Below, piece by piece: positions 1 to 9,130 of a stretch of DNA of 64,000 nt. Source of the DNA: Pseudomonas helleri (GTDB lineage Bacteria > Pseudomonadota > Gammaproteobacteria > Pseudomonadales > Pseudomonadaceae); assembly GCF_001043025.1 (NCBI RefSeq), contig NZ_JYLD01000001.1, forward strand, positions 248,001 to 312,000, read 5' to 3'. The position numbers were made by a program, and so were the translations under genes. Under the pieces are notes generated by a model. That model made no database searches and was not told the origin of the DNA. It saw only the letters and a list, made by a program, of their open reading frames with translations. The stretch's first letter is position 1. The number at the start of each line of letters is the position of its first letter.

Positions 1-1898
1 GCCAATTGGGCATCAATGCCTCAGAAGTGCTGTCCCGCGTGCCGGGGCTGGTGGTGCAAAACCGGCAGAACTACGCACAGGACCTGCAAATCTCGTCCCG
101 TGGTTTTGGCGCACGCTCGGCGTTTGGCGTGCGCGGCATCAAGCTGATTGCCGACGGCATCCCGGCCAGCACACCGGACGGTCAGGGCCAGGCCGCGACC
201 TTTAACCTCGATACCGCCGAACGCATCGAAGTGCTGCGCGGCCCAGCGGCCACGCTGTACGGCAGCAATGCGGGCGGGGTGATTCAAATGTTCTCCCGCG
301 ATGGCGAAGGGCCGCCGCGCATCGGCGCCGAAACCCTGGTGGGCAGCGACGGCATGAGCAAAAACCACCTCACGGCCGAAGGCGCGACAGACGACGTAGG
401 CTTTGTGCTCGATGCCTCACGCATGGACACCGACGGCTACCGCGACCACAGCGCCGCCCGCCGCGACCAGACCTTTGCCAAGCTCAACTTAAAGCCTGAC
501 GAAGACAGCAAACTGGCGCTGATTTACAGCAGCCTGGAGCAAAACGGCACCCAAGACCCGCTGGGCCAAACCTGGGCAGCCTACAAAGCCGACCCACGTT
601 CGGTGACACCGGCGGCACTGACCTACAACACCCGTAAAAGCATCGACCACCAACAAGTGGGCCTGAACTACGAGCGCTACTTCGGCGATGCCACCTTGCA
701 GGTCAATGCCTACAACGGCACCCGCAGCGTGATCCAGTACCTGGCGATCCCCAAAGGCACGCCCGGCAACAACCAGGGCGGCGGCGTGGTGCAATTCGAC
801 CGCAAGTTCTATGGCGGCAGCCTGCGCTGGCTGCAACCGGTGCACAGCGTGCCCGGCGACCTGACCCTGATTGGCGGGCTGGACTACGACCAGAGCCGGG
901 ACAGCCGCCACGGCTACCAAAACTTTGTGGGCGACCAACTGGGCGTGAAAGGCGCGCTGGTGCGCGACGAAATCGACACCGCCCGCAGCCTCGACCCGTA
1001 CGTGCAGGCCAACTGGGCCATCGACAACTGGACCGTCCAGGCCGGGCTGCGCTACAGCACCATGGAACTGGACGTGCATGATCAATTTTTGAGCAACGGC
1101 GACGACAGTGGCACCAAGCGCTACGAAAAAGCCACGCCCTCGATGAGTGTGATGTACGCCTTTACCCCAGAGCTGCATGGTTATGTCAGCGCGGGCAAAG
1201 GTTTTGAAACACCGACTCAGGCGGAATTGGCCTACTCGCCAAACGGCAATGGCTTCAACTTTGGCCTCAAACCGTCTGAAAGCACGCAGTACGAAATGGG
1301 CTTGAAAGCTCAGCTCGCCAACACGCGCATCAATGCCGCCATCTTCCAGATCACCACCTCCGACGAACTGGTGGTGCTGAGCAATACCGGCGGGCGCACC
1401 ACCTACCAGAACGCGGGCCGCACCCTGCGTCGCGGCTTCGAGCTGGGGGTCGAAAGCCAGCTTGCCGACGACTGGACCACCACCCTGGCCTACACCCGGC
1501 TGCAAGCCACCTATGACCGCGACTTCACCAGCCCCAAAGGCCTCATTGATAAAGGCAACGACCTGCCGGGCGTGCCGCAGACCACTTTGTTTGCCGAAGT
1601 GAACTGGAAACCTGCCGACTGGGTCAGCACCGCCATCGAGGGCATGTACCGCAGCAAGGTCTACGTCGAAGACACCAACACGCAAAAAGCCGCACCGGCC
1701 TACAGCGTGTTCAACTGGCGCGCGAAGTTTGAGCAAAAGGTTGATCACTGGACCTTCCACCAGACCTTGCGCCTGGACAACCTGCTAGACCGCCAATACG
1801 TGGGCTCAGTGATCGTTGCCGACGGCAACAACCGCTTCTACGAAGCCGCACCGGGCCGCTCGTGGTACGCCGGCGCCGGGGCGCAATACAGCTTCTGA
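1..1898 (+). CDS. TonB-dependent outer-membrane receptor, YncD/PqqU-like (5' partial)
   Basis: The reading frame is open to the left edge, so the signal peptide and TonB box lie outside the window. About 630 residues are visible. The plug domain is recognisable from SRGFGARSAFGVRG, DGIPASTPDGQGQ and ERIEVLRGPAATLYGSNAGG. A long beta-barrel follows and ends in the terminal Phe (AQYSF) typical of outer-membrane proteins. Family knowledge: such receptors import metal chelates or cofactors using TonB/ExbBD energy. The NYAQD-QISSRGFGARS-FGVRG pattern resembles E. coli YncD (PqqU, PQQ uptake), so the subfamily call is inference from memory. It converges on the LPS kinase operon, with only a REP between them. 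The TTG near base 6 is an internal Leu codon, not a start. Confidence 0.9.
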   Translation, partial: QLGINASEVLSRVPGLVVQNRQNYAQDLQISSRGFGARSAFGVRGIKLIADGIPASTPDGQGQAATFNLDTAERIEVLRGPAATLYGSNAGGVIQMFSRDGEGPPRIGAETLVGSDGMSKNHLTAEGATDDVGFVLDASRMDTDGYRDHSAARRDQTFAKLNLKPDEDSKLALIYSSLEQNGTQDPLGQTWAAYKADPRSVTPAALTYNTRKSIDHQQVGLNYERYFGDATLQVNAYNGTRSVIQYLAIPKGTPGNNQGGGVVQFDRKFYGGSLRWLQPVHSVPGDLTLIGGLDYDQSRDSRHGYQNFVGDQLGVKGALVRDEIDTARSLDPYVQANWAIDNWTVQAGLRYSTMELDVHDQFLSNGDDSGTKRYEKATPSMSVMYAFTPELHGYVSAGKGFETPTQAELAYSPNGNGFNFGLKPSESTQYEMGLKAQLANTRINAAIFQITTSDELVVLSNTGGRTTYQNAGRTLRRGFELGVESQLADDWTTTLAYTRLQATYDRDFTSPKGLIDKGNDLPGVPQTTLFAEVNWKPADWVSTAIEGMYRSKVYVEDTNTQKAAPAYSVFNWRAKFEQKVDHWTFHQTLRLDNLLDRQYVGSVIVADGNNRFYEAAPGRSWYAGAGAQYSF

Positions 1899-1914
1899 GT
1901 CGCGCCAAACACCT

Positions 1915-1982
1915 TGTAGGAGCGAGCTTGCCTCGCGATCTTTTAAACGATCAAAAGATCGCGAGACAAGCTCGCTCCTACA
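1915..1982. repeat. REP palindrome 1
   Basis: Near-perfect inverted repeat. The left arm begins TGTAGGAGCGAGCTTGCCTC and the right arm ends GAGACAAGCTCGCTCCTACA, around a GATCTTTT...AAAAGATC core. It lies between convergent genes and is the canonical form of the family repeated through the window. Confidence 0.95.
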
Positions 1983-1990
1983 GGGTGGGG

Positions 1991-3430
1991 TTACACCGCT
2001 TTGGGCAAACGCTCATCAATCACGTGATGCAACGCGCTGCTCGCCGGCCAGTTGCGCATAAAGCGCGCGCGGTCGCGGGCGTAGGCCGTGGCGAAGCTGC
2101 TTTGCGATGAGTGCTGGCACATGGAGTCCAGATCAATCAAGGCCCAGCGCCCGTCTGCCCAGAACACGTTATGGCCTTTAAGGTCGCCGTGGCTGATGCG
2201 CTCGCGAATCAGGTCGGCAAACAACTGATCCAGCGCCTGCAACTCGGCTTCCGGGGCGTCGCCGCTGTCTTGATACGGCGCAAAACGCTCGATGATGTCC
2301 GGGCCGGGCAGGTACTCGGTGACCAGATACGCTTTGCCACGCAACCACAAAAAGCGGGTTTCCAGCAGCGCCAGCGGCTTGGGCGTGGCGATGCCGAGAA
2401 ACAGCAGCCGATTGCCTTCCTGCCATGAATGCCATGCCCGGCTCGGGCGCCAGAAGCGCTTAAGCCAATGGGCAAAGCCTTTGATGTTGTAGCGCTTGAC
2501 CACCAAGGAGCGGCCCGCCACCTCAACCTTGCCCACGCTGGCCGCGCCGCCGGTTTTGTACAGGTGGCCCTGGTCGAGCAGCGCATCGGCCTTGGCCACT
2601 ACGGGCAACATCGCCGCTTCTTCTTCGCGGGCAAATGCGCGCAAGGCAAACGCCCCGCTCTGCACGCTGAACAAGGTGCAGTCGCGGCCCACTTTGTTCA
2701 TGAAGTCGTTGAGGCGCCAGGCGCGGACTTTTTCGACCTGCTTGAGCAGCGCCTCCAGTGGCAAGGCGTGTTCGCCGTTGCTCAGCAGGTAATGCACCAG
2801 CAGTTCTTCTATAAACGGCTCAAGGCTTTTCGGCAGTTGGGCAAAGAACACCCCAAGGTTTTCCAGCACTTTTTGCCGTGACAGCGGCTTGCCCGCCTCT
2901 TCGACGCAAATACCCGCGCCGTCGATCAAATACAGTTTGCCGTTGCAGCGCAGCAGGTTGTCCAGGTGCAGGTCTTCTTGCCACAGGCCCTTGAGGTGCA
3001 TCTGCCCGATCGCTTCCAGCGCCTCGGCCAGCACCGCCTGTTGCTCGTCGGCCAACACCGGCAACGCCGCAACTGCATTCCAGGCATCGCCCAGACTTTG
3101 CGCGTGCTCAAGAAACTCAAACAGCAGCCAGCCGCCCTCGCCTTCTTGCAGACCGTCAGCCAGCAGTTGCGGCGTGGTCAGGCCTTGCTCAGCTAACAGG
3201 CGCACGCCGGTCAGCTCACGCTGAAAGTTGCGCGCCGCCTTGCTGCCGACCATTAATTTGGCCAGCACGGTACGCCCGCGCCACACGCCGGCACCCACGT
3301 AGCGCTGCCCCGGCAACACCCGCAGCAGGCTCAACAGCTGCAATTGCGCAGGCCCGGCTGCGTCAGCCAGTTCAATGCTCAGCGGCAAAGACGGCGTGCG
3401 CCCGGCCTTTTGCAATTCGGATAAGCGCAT
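1991..3430 (-). CDS. LPS-core locus double kinase-domain protein (InaA/WaaP family)
   Basis: 479 residues, the last gene of the LPS-core operon. It contains two kinase-like halves. The first has a Lys in VLAKLMVG and a catalytic-loop-like WQEDLHLDNLL with LIDGAGI. The second has LVVKRYNIKG, the loop SHGDLKGHNVFW and ALIDLDSM. Both loops keep the Asp and Asn expected of an active eukaryotic-like kinase fold. The start ATG overlaps the upstream gene's stop (TGATG), which indicates translational coupling. Family knowledge: P. aeruginosa carries a comparable large kinase-like gene downstream of waaP, and core-heptose phosphorylation is the pathway. The exact substrate of this copy is not visible from sequence. 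Confidence 0.85.
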   Translation of the reverse strand: MRLSELQKAGRTPSLPLSIELADAAGPAQLQLLSLLRVLPGQRYVGAGVWRGRTVLAKLMVGSKAARNFQRELTGVRLLAEQGLTTPQLLADGLQEGEGGWLLFEFLEHAQSLGDAWNAVAALPVLADEQQAVLAEALEAIGQMHLKGLWQEDLHLDNLLRCNGKLYLIDGAGICVEEAGKPLSRQKVLENLGVFFAQLPKSLEPFIEELLVHYLLSNGEHALPLEALLKQVEKVRAWRLNDFMNKVGRDCTLFSVQSGAFALRAFAREEEAAMLPVVAKADALLDQGHLYKTGGAASVGKVEVAGRSLVVKRYNIKGFAHWLKRFWRPSRAWHSWQEGNRLLFLGIATPKPLALLETRFLWLRGKAYLVTEYLPGPDIIERFAPYQDSGDAPEAELQALDQLFADLIRERISHGDLKGHNVFWADGRWALIDLDSMCQHSSQSSFATAYARDRARFMRNWPASSALHHVIDERLPKAV

Positions 3431-4182
3431 CAGCGGCTCTCCTTGTGGCTGCGACGAACATTCAAACGCTCAAACCAGGCATCGACCAAACCGCTCTCGA
3501 CTGGCTGTTCAAGGTACGCCGCAAGCAGCGTACGCACGTCATCGGCGTTCCAGACCTGAGCCCGGCGCAACAACGGTTCGATGTCTTTGACCCGGTCACG
3601 CTGGCCCAGCAGCAAGGGGCGGGTCTTTTCCAGGTCGATCAACTGGGCGCGATAGCCCTCGCCGTCTGCCTGCAAAAAGATGTGTTTAGGGTAGAAACAG
3701 CCATGCACCTGACGCGCAGCGTGCAGTTGACGCGCCAACTGACCGCAGGTGCGCAAGATCGCTTGCTGCTGCGCGTGGGTCAATTGCGGCCAGTGTTCGA
3801 GCAGAGAATCGAGGTCGTTCCAGCCGTCCAGCGCGCGGGTCATCAGAATGGCCCGACGCTCGCCAGCGACTTTACGCTCACCAAAAAACACCGCTTCCAG
3901 CGCCGGAATGCCCAACTGCTGGTAACGCTGAATATTGCGAAACTCGCGGGCAAAGCTCGGCTCGCCCAACGGGCTGTGCAAGGTACGGGTCAGGTAATTG
4001 CTCTGGCGCTTGAGGTAAAAGCCCTGGCCTTCGAGGTCCATGCGAAACACCGTGCTCCAGCCGCCACGGCTGGTGTTGGGCTCATCGACCGCGTCCAGTT
4101 GCAGGTTCCACAGGGCATCGAAATCCGCCAATCCATTGCGTTCCAGCAAACCCCGTTCGGCTCCTGCCAAAAAATCAGTCAT
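3430..4182 (-). CDS. InaA-family lipopolysaccharide kinase-like protein
   Basis: 250 residues. The nucleotide-binding Lys is in GQGFYLKRQ, and AREFRNIQRYQQLGIPA follows, as in WaaP/InaA kinases. The usual HxDLxxxN catalytic loop is replaced by VHGCFYPKHIFL, followed by LIDLEKTRP, so the catalytic Asp is not in its normal place and activity is uncertain. It overlaps both neighbours (ATGA upstream, TGATG downstream). By context it acts in the cytoplasm on LPS inner core, or supports the adjacent kinases. Family membership is clear, but the individual reaction is inference. Confidence 0.85.
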   Translation of the reverse strand: MTDFLAGAERGLLERNGLADFDALWNLQLDAVDEPNTSRGGWSTVFRMDLEGQGFYLKRQSNYLTRTLHSPLGEPSFAREFRNIQRYQQLGIPALEAVFFGERKVAGERRAILMTRALDGWNDLDSLLEHWPQLTHAQQQAILRTCGQLARQLHAARQVHGCFYPKHIFLQADGEGYRAQLIDLEKTRPLLLGQRDRVKDIEPLLRRAQVWNADDVRTLLAAYLEQPVESGLVDAWFERLNVRRSHKESR

Positions 4183-4913
4183 TCCCGGCCCTCAAAAAAA
4201 CGCACGATATGGCGGACCCGCTCTTTGTCCGCCGCGTTGAGTGTGGTGCGCCCGGTGTATTGGAAATAAAAGCGCAAACGCTGGGTGGCTGTCAGGTGGT
4301 ACTTGGCCACTTTGTCGAGGCACGCCAGGTCTTTGGTGATCCGGTACTTGAGCCAGAAACCGCGCCAGAAGTCGCCGTTGGGGCAGTCGATCAAGTACAG
4401 GCGCGCCTGATCGTCGATCAGCAGGTTGCGCCACTTCAAATCGTTATGGGTAAAGCGATGGTCATGCATGGTCTTGGTGTAGCGCGCCAGTTGGCGGCTG
4501 ACGCCGTCGACCCAGGCACGGTCCTTGAGCAGCGGGTCGTTGTTGTCCGCCAGCTCCGACAAATCGCGGGTGTTGGGCAGTTCGCGGGTAATCATCGCGC
4601 CACGGGCGTAGGCAAAGCCTTTACGCTCCAGGCCCCAGGCCACCACTTCGGCGGTCGGGATGCCCCACTTGGCAAAACGCTTGAGGTTCTGCCATTCGGA
4701 TTTCACTCGCGGGCGGCCCAGATAGCGGCGTAGTCCTTTGCCCGCGCCGGTGTAGCGCTTGACGTAGTAATTGACGCCATCACGCTCGACGCGGATCACT
4801 TGCGACAACGGATCGCGGGTCAGGTGCTCGCCTTGCAGGGCAAACACGGCATCGAGACTGCCAAAATCATGTGCCAACGCGCGGTAAGCGGGTTCCAGAG
4901 TCCAACCCGCCAT
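4179..4913 (-). CDS. LPS-core kinase-like protein (WaaP/RfaP family)
   Basis: 244 residues from the ATG at 4913, which overlaps the waaP stop (TAATG). A longer in-frame upstream extension lies entirely in waaP coding sequence and was rejected. The ATP-binding Lys is in NYYVKRYTG. RPRVKSEWQNLKRFAKWGIP is the conserved helix. The catalytic loop THNDLKWRNLL and the metal-binding LIDCPNGDFW are intact, so this looks like an active kinase. It resembles the gene directly after waaP in P. aeruginosa. The probable role is phosphorylation of a core-oligosaccharide sugar at the inner membrane. Confidence 0.87.
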   Translation of the reverse strand: MAGWTLEPAYRALAHDFGSLDAVFALQGEHLTRDPLSQVIRVERDGVNYYVKRYTGAGKGLRRYLGRPRVKSEWQNLKRFAKWGIPTAEVVAWGLERKGFAYARGAMITRELPNTRDLSELADNNDPLLKDRAWVDGVSRQLARYTKTMHDHRFTHNDLKWRNLLIDDQARLYLIDCPNGDFWRGFWLKYRITKDLACLDKVAKYHLTATQRLRFYFQYTGRTTLNAADKERVRHIVRFFEGRE

Positions 4914-5719
4914 TACAGTGCATCTCCATAGCGCACTTTGCGCTCGTAGAGTTTTTGCGCCTTGCCTTCGAGCCAGGCCAGCAAACGCGCTTCTTCGCGC
5001 AGGATCTGGCGCAGCGGCATCTGGAAGTAACCGCGCAAAAAGCGCAGCTTGTCGCGTTGGGTCAGGCCAATGTCCAGCGCCGAAAAGTACAGCGCGGCCA
5101 GGTCTTTGTTGCGCCAGCGACGGCTGATCACGGCGCGGGTCTGGGCACGGTGCAGGTCGATGAGCGACAGGCGCAGGTTGTCGGCAGTCACCGGTGTGTC
5201 GGTGTGCAGCAAGAAGTGGCAGATGTAGCAATCGCGGTGGTTAACGCCCGCACGGTGCATCATGCCGGTCATGCGCGCCACTTCGGCGATCAGCGCACGT
5301 TTAAGCTTGGGCTGGGGCGGCTGCTTGAGCCAATTAAGGCTGAAGTCTTCAAGGCTGACGGTCGGCGCCAGCTCTTCGGTGATGATGAACGAGTGCTGCT
5401 GGGCCGGGTTGCTGCCCTTTTCGCCATAGGCCACAGCGGTCATGGTCGGCACACCGACTTCGTGCAAACGCTTGATCGCCCGCCATTCCTGGCCGGCACC
5501 GAGCACCGGCAGTTTGGCGGTGAGCAGGTTTTTGAACACTTCCCCCCAACCAATGCCACGGTGGATCTTCACAAAGTAACCGCGCCCGTCGACTTCCGTA
5601 CGCAAGGTACGGCGGCCGTCCAGTTCGCGGTAAACCTCACCGCTCAACTGCTCGACTTCGGTGAACGCATCGCGCCCAGCCCACAAGCGTTTGAAAGGTT
5701 CGGCAAGTATCAGTTTCAT
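4913..5719 (-). CDS. waaP: Lipopolysaccharide core heptose(I) kinase
   Basis: 268 residues, the usual WaaP/RfaP length. It starts MKLILAEPFKRLWAGRDAF, which is characteristic of the family. The ATP-site Lys is in GYFVKIHRG, the catalytic loop is VNHRDCYICHFLLH and the metal site is LSLIDLHRA. WaaP transfers phosphate from ATP to heptose I of the inner core, needed for outer-membrane integrity and, in P. aeruginosa, for viability. The ATG overlaps the waaG stop, consistent with one tightly coupled transcript from waaF onwards. Confidence 0.96.
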   Translation of the reverse strand: MKLILAEPFKRLWAGRDAFTEVEQLSGEVYRELDGRRTLRTEVDGRGYFVKIHRGIGWGEVFKNLLTAKLPVLGAGQEWRAIKRLHEVGVPTMTAVAYGEKGSNPAQQHSFIITEELAPTVSLEDFSLNWLKQPPQPKLKRALIAEVARMTGMMHRAGVNHRDCYICHFLLHTDTPVTADNLRLSLIDLHRAQTRAVISRRWRNKDLAALYFSALDIGLTQRDKLRFLRGYFQMPLRQILREEARLLAWLEGKAQKLYERKVRYGDAL

Positions 5720-6840
5720 CAGTGTTGCTCCGCCAGAATCACATCCGCAGCATGCTGCGGCATGCTATAGAGGTCGGCCGTCTGCGCGTAGGCCAGGCCA
5801 TTTTGGCTCCAGGCCGCGCGCGCAGCATCGTCGGACAACATGTGGGTCAGATAATCATTGAGTTGCGTCTGTTCGAACGGTTCGTCCAGCACCAGGCCCG
5901 CATCGGCGTCGCTGATGTAATGGGCATAGCCGCACACCGCGCTGACCAATACCGGCAAACCCGCCACCAAGGCTTCAAGCAGAACGGTGCCGGTGTTTTC
6001 GTTGTAGGCCGGATGGATCAGCACATCAGCGCCCAGCAGGAAGCGCGGGATGTCGCTGCGCCCCTTAAGAAACTGCACGTGCTCGCCCAGCCCCAACGTG
6101 GCGCTTTGCAATTGAAAGACCTTGGGGTCGTCCTGACCGATCACCAACAGTTTGGTGCGCTTTTTAAGCTCGGACGGCAACGCCGCGAGGGCTTTGAGGC
6201 TGCGGTCGACGCCTTTGGTCTTGAACCCCGAGCCGATTTGCACCAGCAGCAGGTCGTCGTCGGCCAGGTTGAATTCGCGGCGGAACTCGGCGCGAATCTC
6301 AGCCGCATTCGGCGGCGCACGACGGTCCAGCGCAATGCCCGGCGGCAGCAAATGAAAACGCTGCAACGGGGTGTCGTAATGCTTGATGAACAGCGGCTGC
6401 TGGACTTCAGAAATCATCAGGATTTCAGTCTTGGCGTTCTTGTCGAACACCGCGCGCTCGTATTCAGCAAAGTGCTTGTAGCGCTTGAAGAAGCGGTAGA
6501 ACGAGTGGCGCAAGTTTTGCGCCTTGTCTTCAAAGCAGCCGTCGGCGGCGTAGTACACGTCCAGGCCGGGCATTTTATTGAAGCCAATCAGACGGTCGAC
6601 CGGGCGTTTGGCCAGATCGGCCTGCATCCAGGCGAGCATTTTTTCGTTACGGGTGTGGTTGTGGAACGCCTTGACCGGCGCCACCAGCACTTCGAAGCCG
6701 GGCGGGATATCGCCTTCCCAGATCATCGTGTACACACGGATCTGGTGCCCACGCTTCTGGCACTCCAGCGCAATGCGCATGAAATCGCGTTGCAGCCCGC
6801 CAAACGGGAAGTATTTGTACAGCACAAAAGCCAGTTGCAT
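5719..6840 (-). CDS. waaG: LPS core glucosyltransferase I (GT4 family)
   Basis: 373 residues. The N-terminus MQLAFVLYKYFPFGGLQRDF has the glycine-rich acceptor/donor loop of GT4 enzymes. The C-terminal donor site reads HPAYNENTGTVLLEALVAGLPV with the conserved EX7E pattern. GFNKMPGLDVYYAADGCFE is typical of WaaG. It adds the first hexose to heptose II of the LPS core on the cytoplasmic side of the inner membrane. It overlaps waaC by one base at its start and waaP at its stop. Confidence 0.95.
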   Translation of the reverse strand: MQLAFVLYKYFPFGGLQRDFMRIALECQKRGHQIRVYTMIWEGDIPPGFEVLVAPVKAFHNHTRNEKMLAWMQADLAKRPVDRLIGFNKMPGLDVYYAADGCFEDKAQNLRHSFYRFFKRYKHFAEYERAVFDKNAKTEILMISEVQQPLFIKHYDTPLQRFHLLPPGIALDRRAPPNAAEIRAEFRREFNLADDDLLLVQIGSGFKTKGVDRSLKALAALPSELKKRTKLLVIGQDDPKVFQLQSATLGLGEHVQFLKGRSDIPRFLLGADVLIHPAYNENTGTVLLEALVAGLPVLVSAVCGYAHYISDADAGLVLDEPFEQTQLNDYLTHMLSDDAARAAWSQNGLAYAQTADLYSMPQHAADVILAEQH

Positions 6841-7901
6841 CAGCGCAGTTCCTCAGCCAGTAACAACGTGCTTAATCGACTTGCGACACGCTCAGGGTTC
6901 AGACGAGTGAAGCACAACGGCCACTCGTTTTTCAGATCAAACCGCTGCTGGTCCTGTGCAGTCGGCTGGTAAGTGCATTTTTTCTGCAGGCACGGCGCAC
7001 ACGGAAAATCGCTGGCCAAGTGGATCTGCACCTTGCCGTACGCGCCCGTGAGCCCGGGATTGGTGGGGCCAAACAGGGAAATGGTCGGCACATCCAGTGC
7101 CGCCGCCAAATGCCCCAGCCCGGTGTCCACCGCCACGCATGCGCTGGCGTTAGCCAGCACTTTGGCCACGCCTGCAAGGTTCAGCTTGGGCAGGACCACG
7201 GCGTTTTTCAGACCGCTGGCAATGCGTTCAGCACGGGCCTTTTCAGCCGGGTTGCCCCACGGCAAGCGCACTTCGAGGCCCAAATGACCCATGCGCACCG
7301 TCAAATCGCGCCAGTAGGTTTCGGGCCAGTGTTTGGTGTCCCACGTGGTGCCATGCAAGAACACTGCATAAGGTTTGCTGCGCGGTAATTCAACCAGGCG
7401 CTCAACATCGAGGCCGTAATCACCCAGCCCTTTGGGCAGGTCATAGCCCAGCGCGACGGCAAACAATTGGCGCAAACGCTCGACCGCATGCTGCCCACGG
7501 GCCACGGCCAGGCGGCGCTGATAAAAGTGGCTGGCCAGCGGCTCACGGGCGGAGTGTTTGTCCAGCCCGGCCACCGGCGCCTTGACGTAGCGGGTCAAAA
7601 AAGCACTTTTGACCAGCCCTTGGGCGTCAATCACCAGATCATATTTTTCGGCGCGCAGGGCGTGTTTGAAGCGCTTCCACTCGCCGCTCTTGAGGGTTTC
7701 CCAGATATTTTTGCGCCAGCGGCGGATCGCCACCGGGATCACCTTGCCCACGGCCGGGTGCCAAGTCGGGATTTCGGCAAAGCCTTCTTCCACCACCCAG
7801 TCAAAGGTGATGCCCGGAATGGCCCGGGCCGCATCGGTCAGCGCCGGCAAGGCATGGATCACATCCCCCAGCGATGAGGTTTTCACCAACAGAACACGCA
7901 C
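6840..7901 (-). CDS. waaC: LPS heptosyltransferase I
   Basis: 353 residues, GT9 family. It starts at a GTG (MRVLLVKTSSLGDVIHALPA), and the SLGDVIHALP motif is the WaaC hallmark. The C-terminal donor site is VAVDTGLGHLAAALDVPTIS and then GPTNPGLTGAYG. The enzyme adds the first L-glycero-D-manno-heptose from ADP-heptose to Kdo2-lipid A. The GTG follows directly after the waaF stop with no spacer, and the gene runs into waaG with a one-base overlap. Confidence 0.96.
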   Translation of the reverse strand: MRVLLVKTSSLGDVIHALPALTDAARAIPGITFDWVVEEGFAEIPTWHPAVGKVIPVAIRRWRKNIWETLKSGEWKRFKHALRAEKYDLVIDAQGLVKSAFLTRYVKAPVAGLDKHSAREPLASHFYQRRLAVARGQHAVERLRQLFAVALGYDLPKGLGDYGLDVERLVELPRSKPYAVFLHGTTWDTKHWPETYWRDLTVRMGHLGLEVRLPWGNPAEKARAERIASGLKNAVVLPKLNLAGVAKVLANASACVAVDTGLGHLAAALDVPTISLFGPTNPGLTGAYGKVQIHLASDFPCAPCLQKKCTYQPTAQDQQRFDLKNEWPLCFTRLNPERVASRLSTLLLAEELR

Positions 7902-8936
7902 CTAGTTGACCTCGACCGGGGTGACCTGCAGGCGTTGCAAGGCTTCAATCACCGGCGCCGGCATCAGTTCGCGCAAGCAATTGTAGTGGCCGAAACGGCA
8001 GGTGCGCTCAAAGCACGGGCTGCATTCCAGGCCCAGGCGCACCACTTCAACCTGGTCGGCCAACGGCGGGGTAAAGCCCGGCGAGGTCGAACCGTACACC
8101 GCCACCAGCGGGCGATTGAGCGCCGCGGCCACGTGCATCAGCCCGGAATCATTGGACACCACGGCGTCTGCGCACGACAGAAGGTCAATGGCTTCGGCCA
8201 GTGAGGTTTCACCGCTGAGGTTGACGGACTCTTCGCGAAGGCCCGGAATCAACCGGGCGCGGATGTCTTCACCGACGCTGTGATCGTTTTTCGAGCCAAA
8301 CAGCCACACTTGCCAGCCTTCGCGGATCTTTTGCTCGGCCACTTTGGCGTAATGCTCGGAAGGCCAGCGTTTGGACTCGCCAAACTCGGCGCCGGGGCAC
8401 AGCGCCAACACCGGACGGTCCAGTTCCAGACCGAACTTGCTCAGGGCGGCCTCGCGGCTTTGCGGCTCGATTTGCAGATCTGGGCGCGGGTACGGCTTGG
8501 GCAGGTCGGCGCCCGGTTCATAGGCCAGCGCCATAAAGCGCTCGATCATTAACGGGTAGCGTTCTTTGTCCAGCGTGCGCACATCATTGAGCAGCCCGTA
8601 ACGGAATTCGCCGCGCCAGCCGGTGCGCTTGGCAATACCGGCGAAAAACGGCACCAGCGCCGACTTCAACGAGTTAGGCAGCAAAATGGCCTGATCGTAT
8701 TGGCCCTTGAGGGACTTGCCGATCTTGCGTCGCGTGGCCAGTTCAAGCGCGCCATGGCCGAGCGGAAAGCTCAAGGCCTTGCGAACTTCAGGCATGCGCT
8801 CAAGGATGGGCCGGCTCCACTCAGGGGCCAGCACATCGATTTCGCACTGTGGGTGGCGCTTTTTCAGGCACTGGAACAGTGTCTGCGCCATCACCATGTC
8901 ACCGACCCAGCTGGGCCCAACGATCAAAATATTCAT
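7902..8936 (-). CDS. waaF: LPS heptosyltransferase II
   Basis: 344 residues from ATG 8936 (MNILIVGPSWVGDMVMAQTL). An in-frame extension to 8996 has no family support. GPSWVGDMVMAQ and the donor-site motif VSNDSGLMHVAAALNRPLVA with YGSTSPGFTPP identify WaaF. It adds heptose II to heptose I. It is the first gene of the LPS-core operon here. The upstream 194 bases to glnE hold a REP and, unlike the P. aeruginosa order I recall, no ilvE. Confidence 0.96.
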   Translation of the reverse strand: MNILIVGPSWVGDMVMAQTLFQCLKKRHPQCEIDVLAPEWSRPILERMPEVRKALSFPLGHGALELATRRKIGKSLKGQYDQAILLPNSLKSALVPFFAGIAKRTGWRGEFRYGLLNDVRTLDKERYPLMIERFMALAYEPGADLPKPYPRPDLQIEPQSREAALSKFGLELDRPVLALCPGAEFGESKRWPSEHYAKVAEQKIREGWQVWLFGSKNDHSVGEDIRARLIPGLREESVNLSGETSLAEAIDLLSCADAVVSNDSGLMHVAAALNRPLVAVYGSTSPGFTPPLADQVEVVRLGLECSPCFERTCRFGHYNCLRELMPAPVIEALQRLQVTPVEVN

Positions 8937-8997
8937 AAGTTTCCATAAACAAGCAAGGGAGGCAGTGGCCTGATGCTCGTCAGCCAGAACACTCAAC

Positions 8998-9064
8998 TGT
9001 AGGAGCGAGCTTGCCTCGCGATCTTTTAAAGATCAAAAGATCGCGAGGCAAGCTCGCTCCTACA
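8998..9064. repeat. REP palindrome 2
   Basis: Essentially perfect inverted repeat with arms TGTAGGAGCGAGCTTGCCTC / GAGGCAAGCTCGCTCCTACA, in the short glnE-waaF gap where ilvE would be expected from related genomes. Confidence 0.95.
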
Positions 9065-9130
9065 AAGACCGCGTTCACGTTACTGACGGCTTCAGACGCT
9101 TGCCTCCCCGCTGTAATTGCTAGCCGTAGC

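Noticed and set aside
4914..5231. N-terminal extension of the kinase at 4179-4913
   Set aside because: The extension reads through waaP coding sequence in another frame and is unlike the family; ATG 4913 overlaps the waaP stop.
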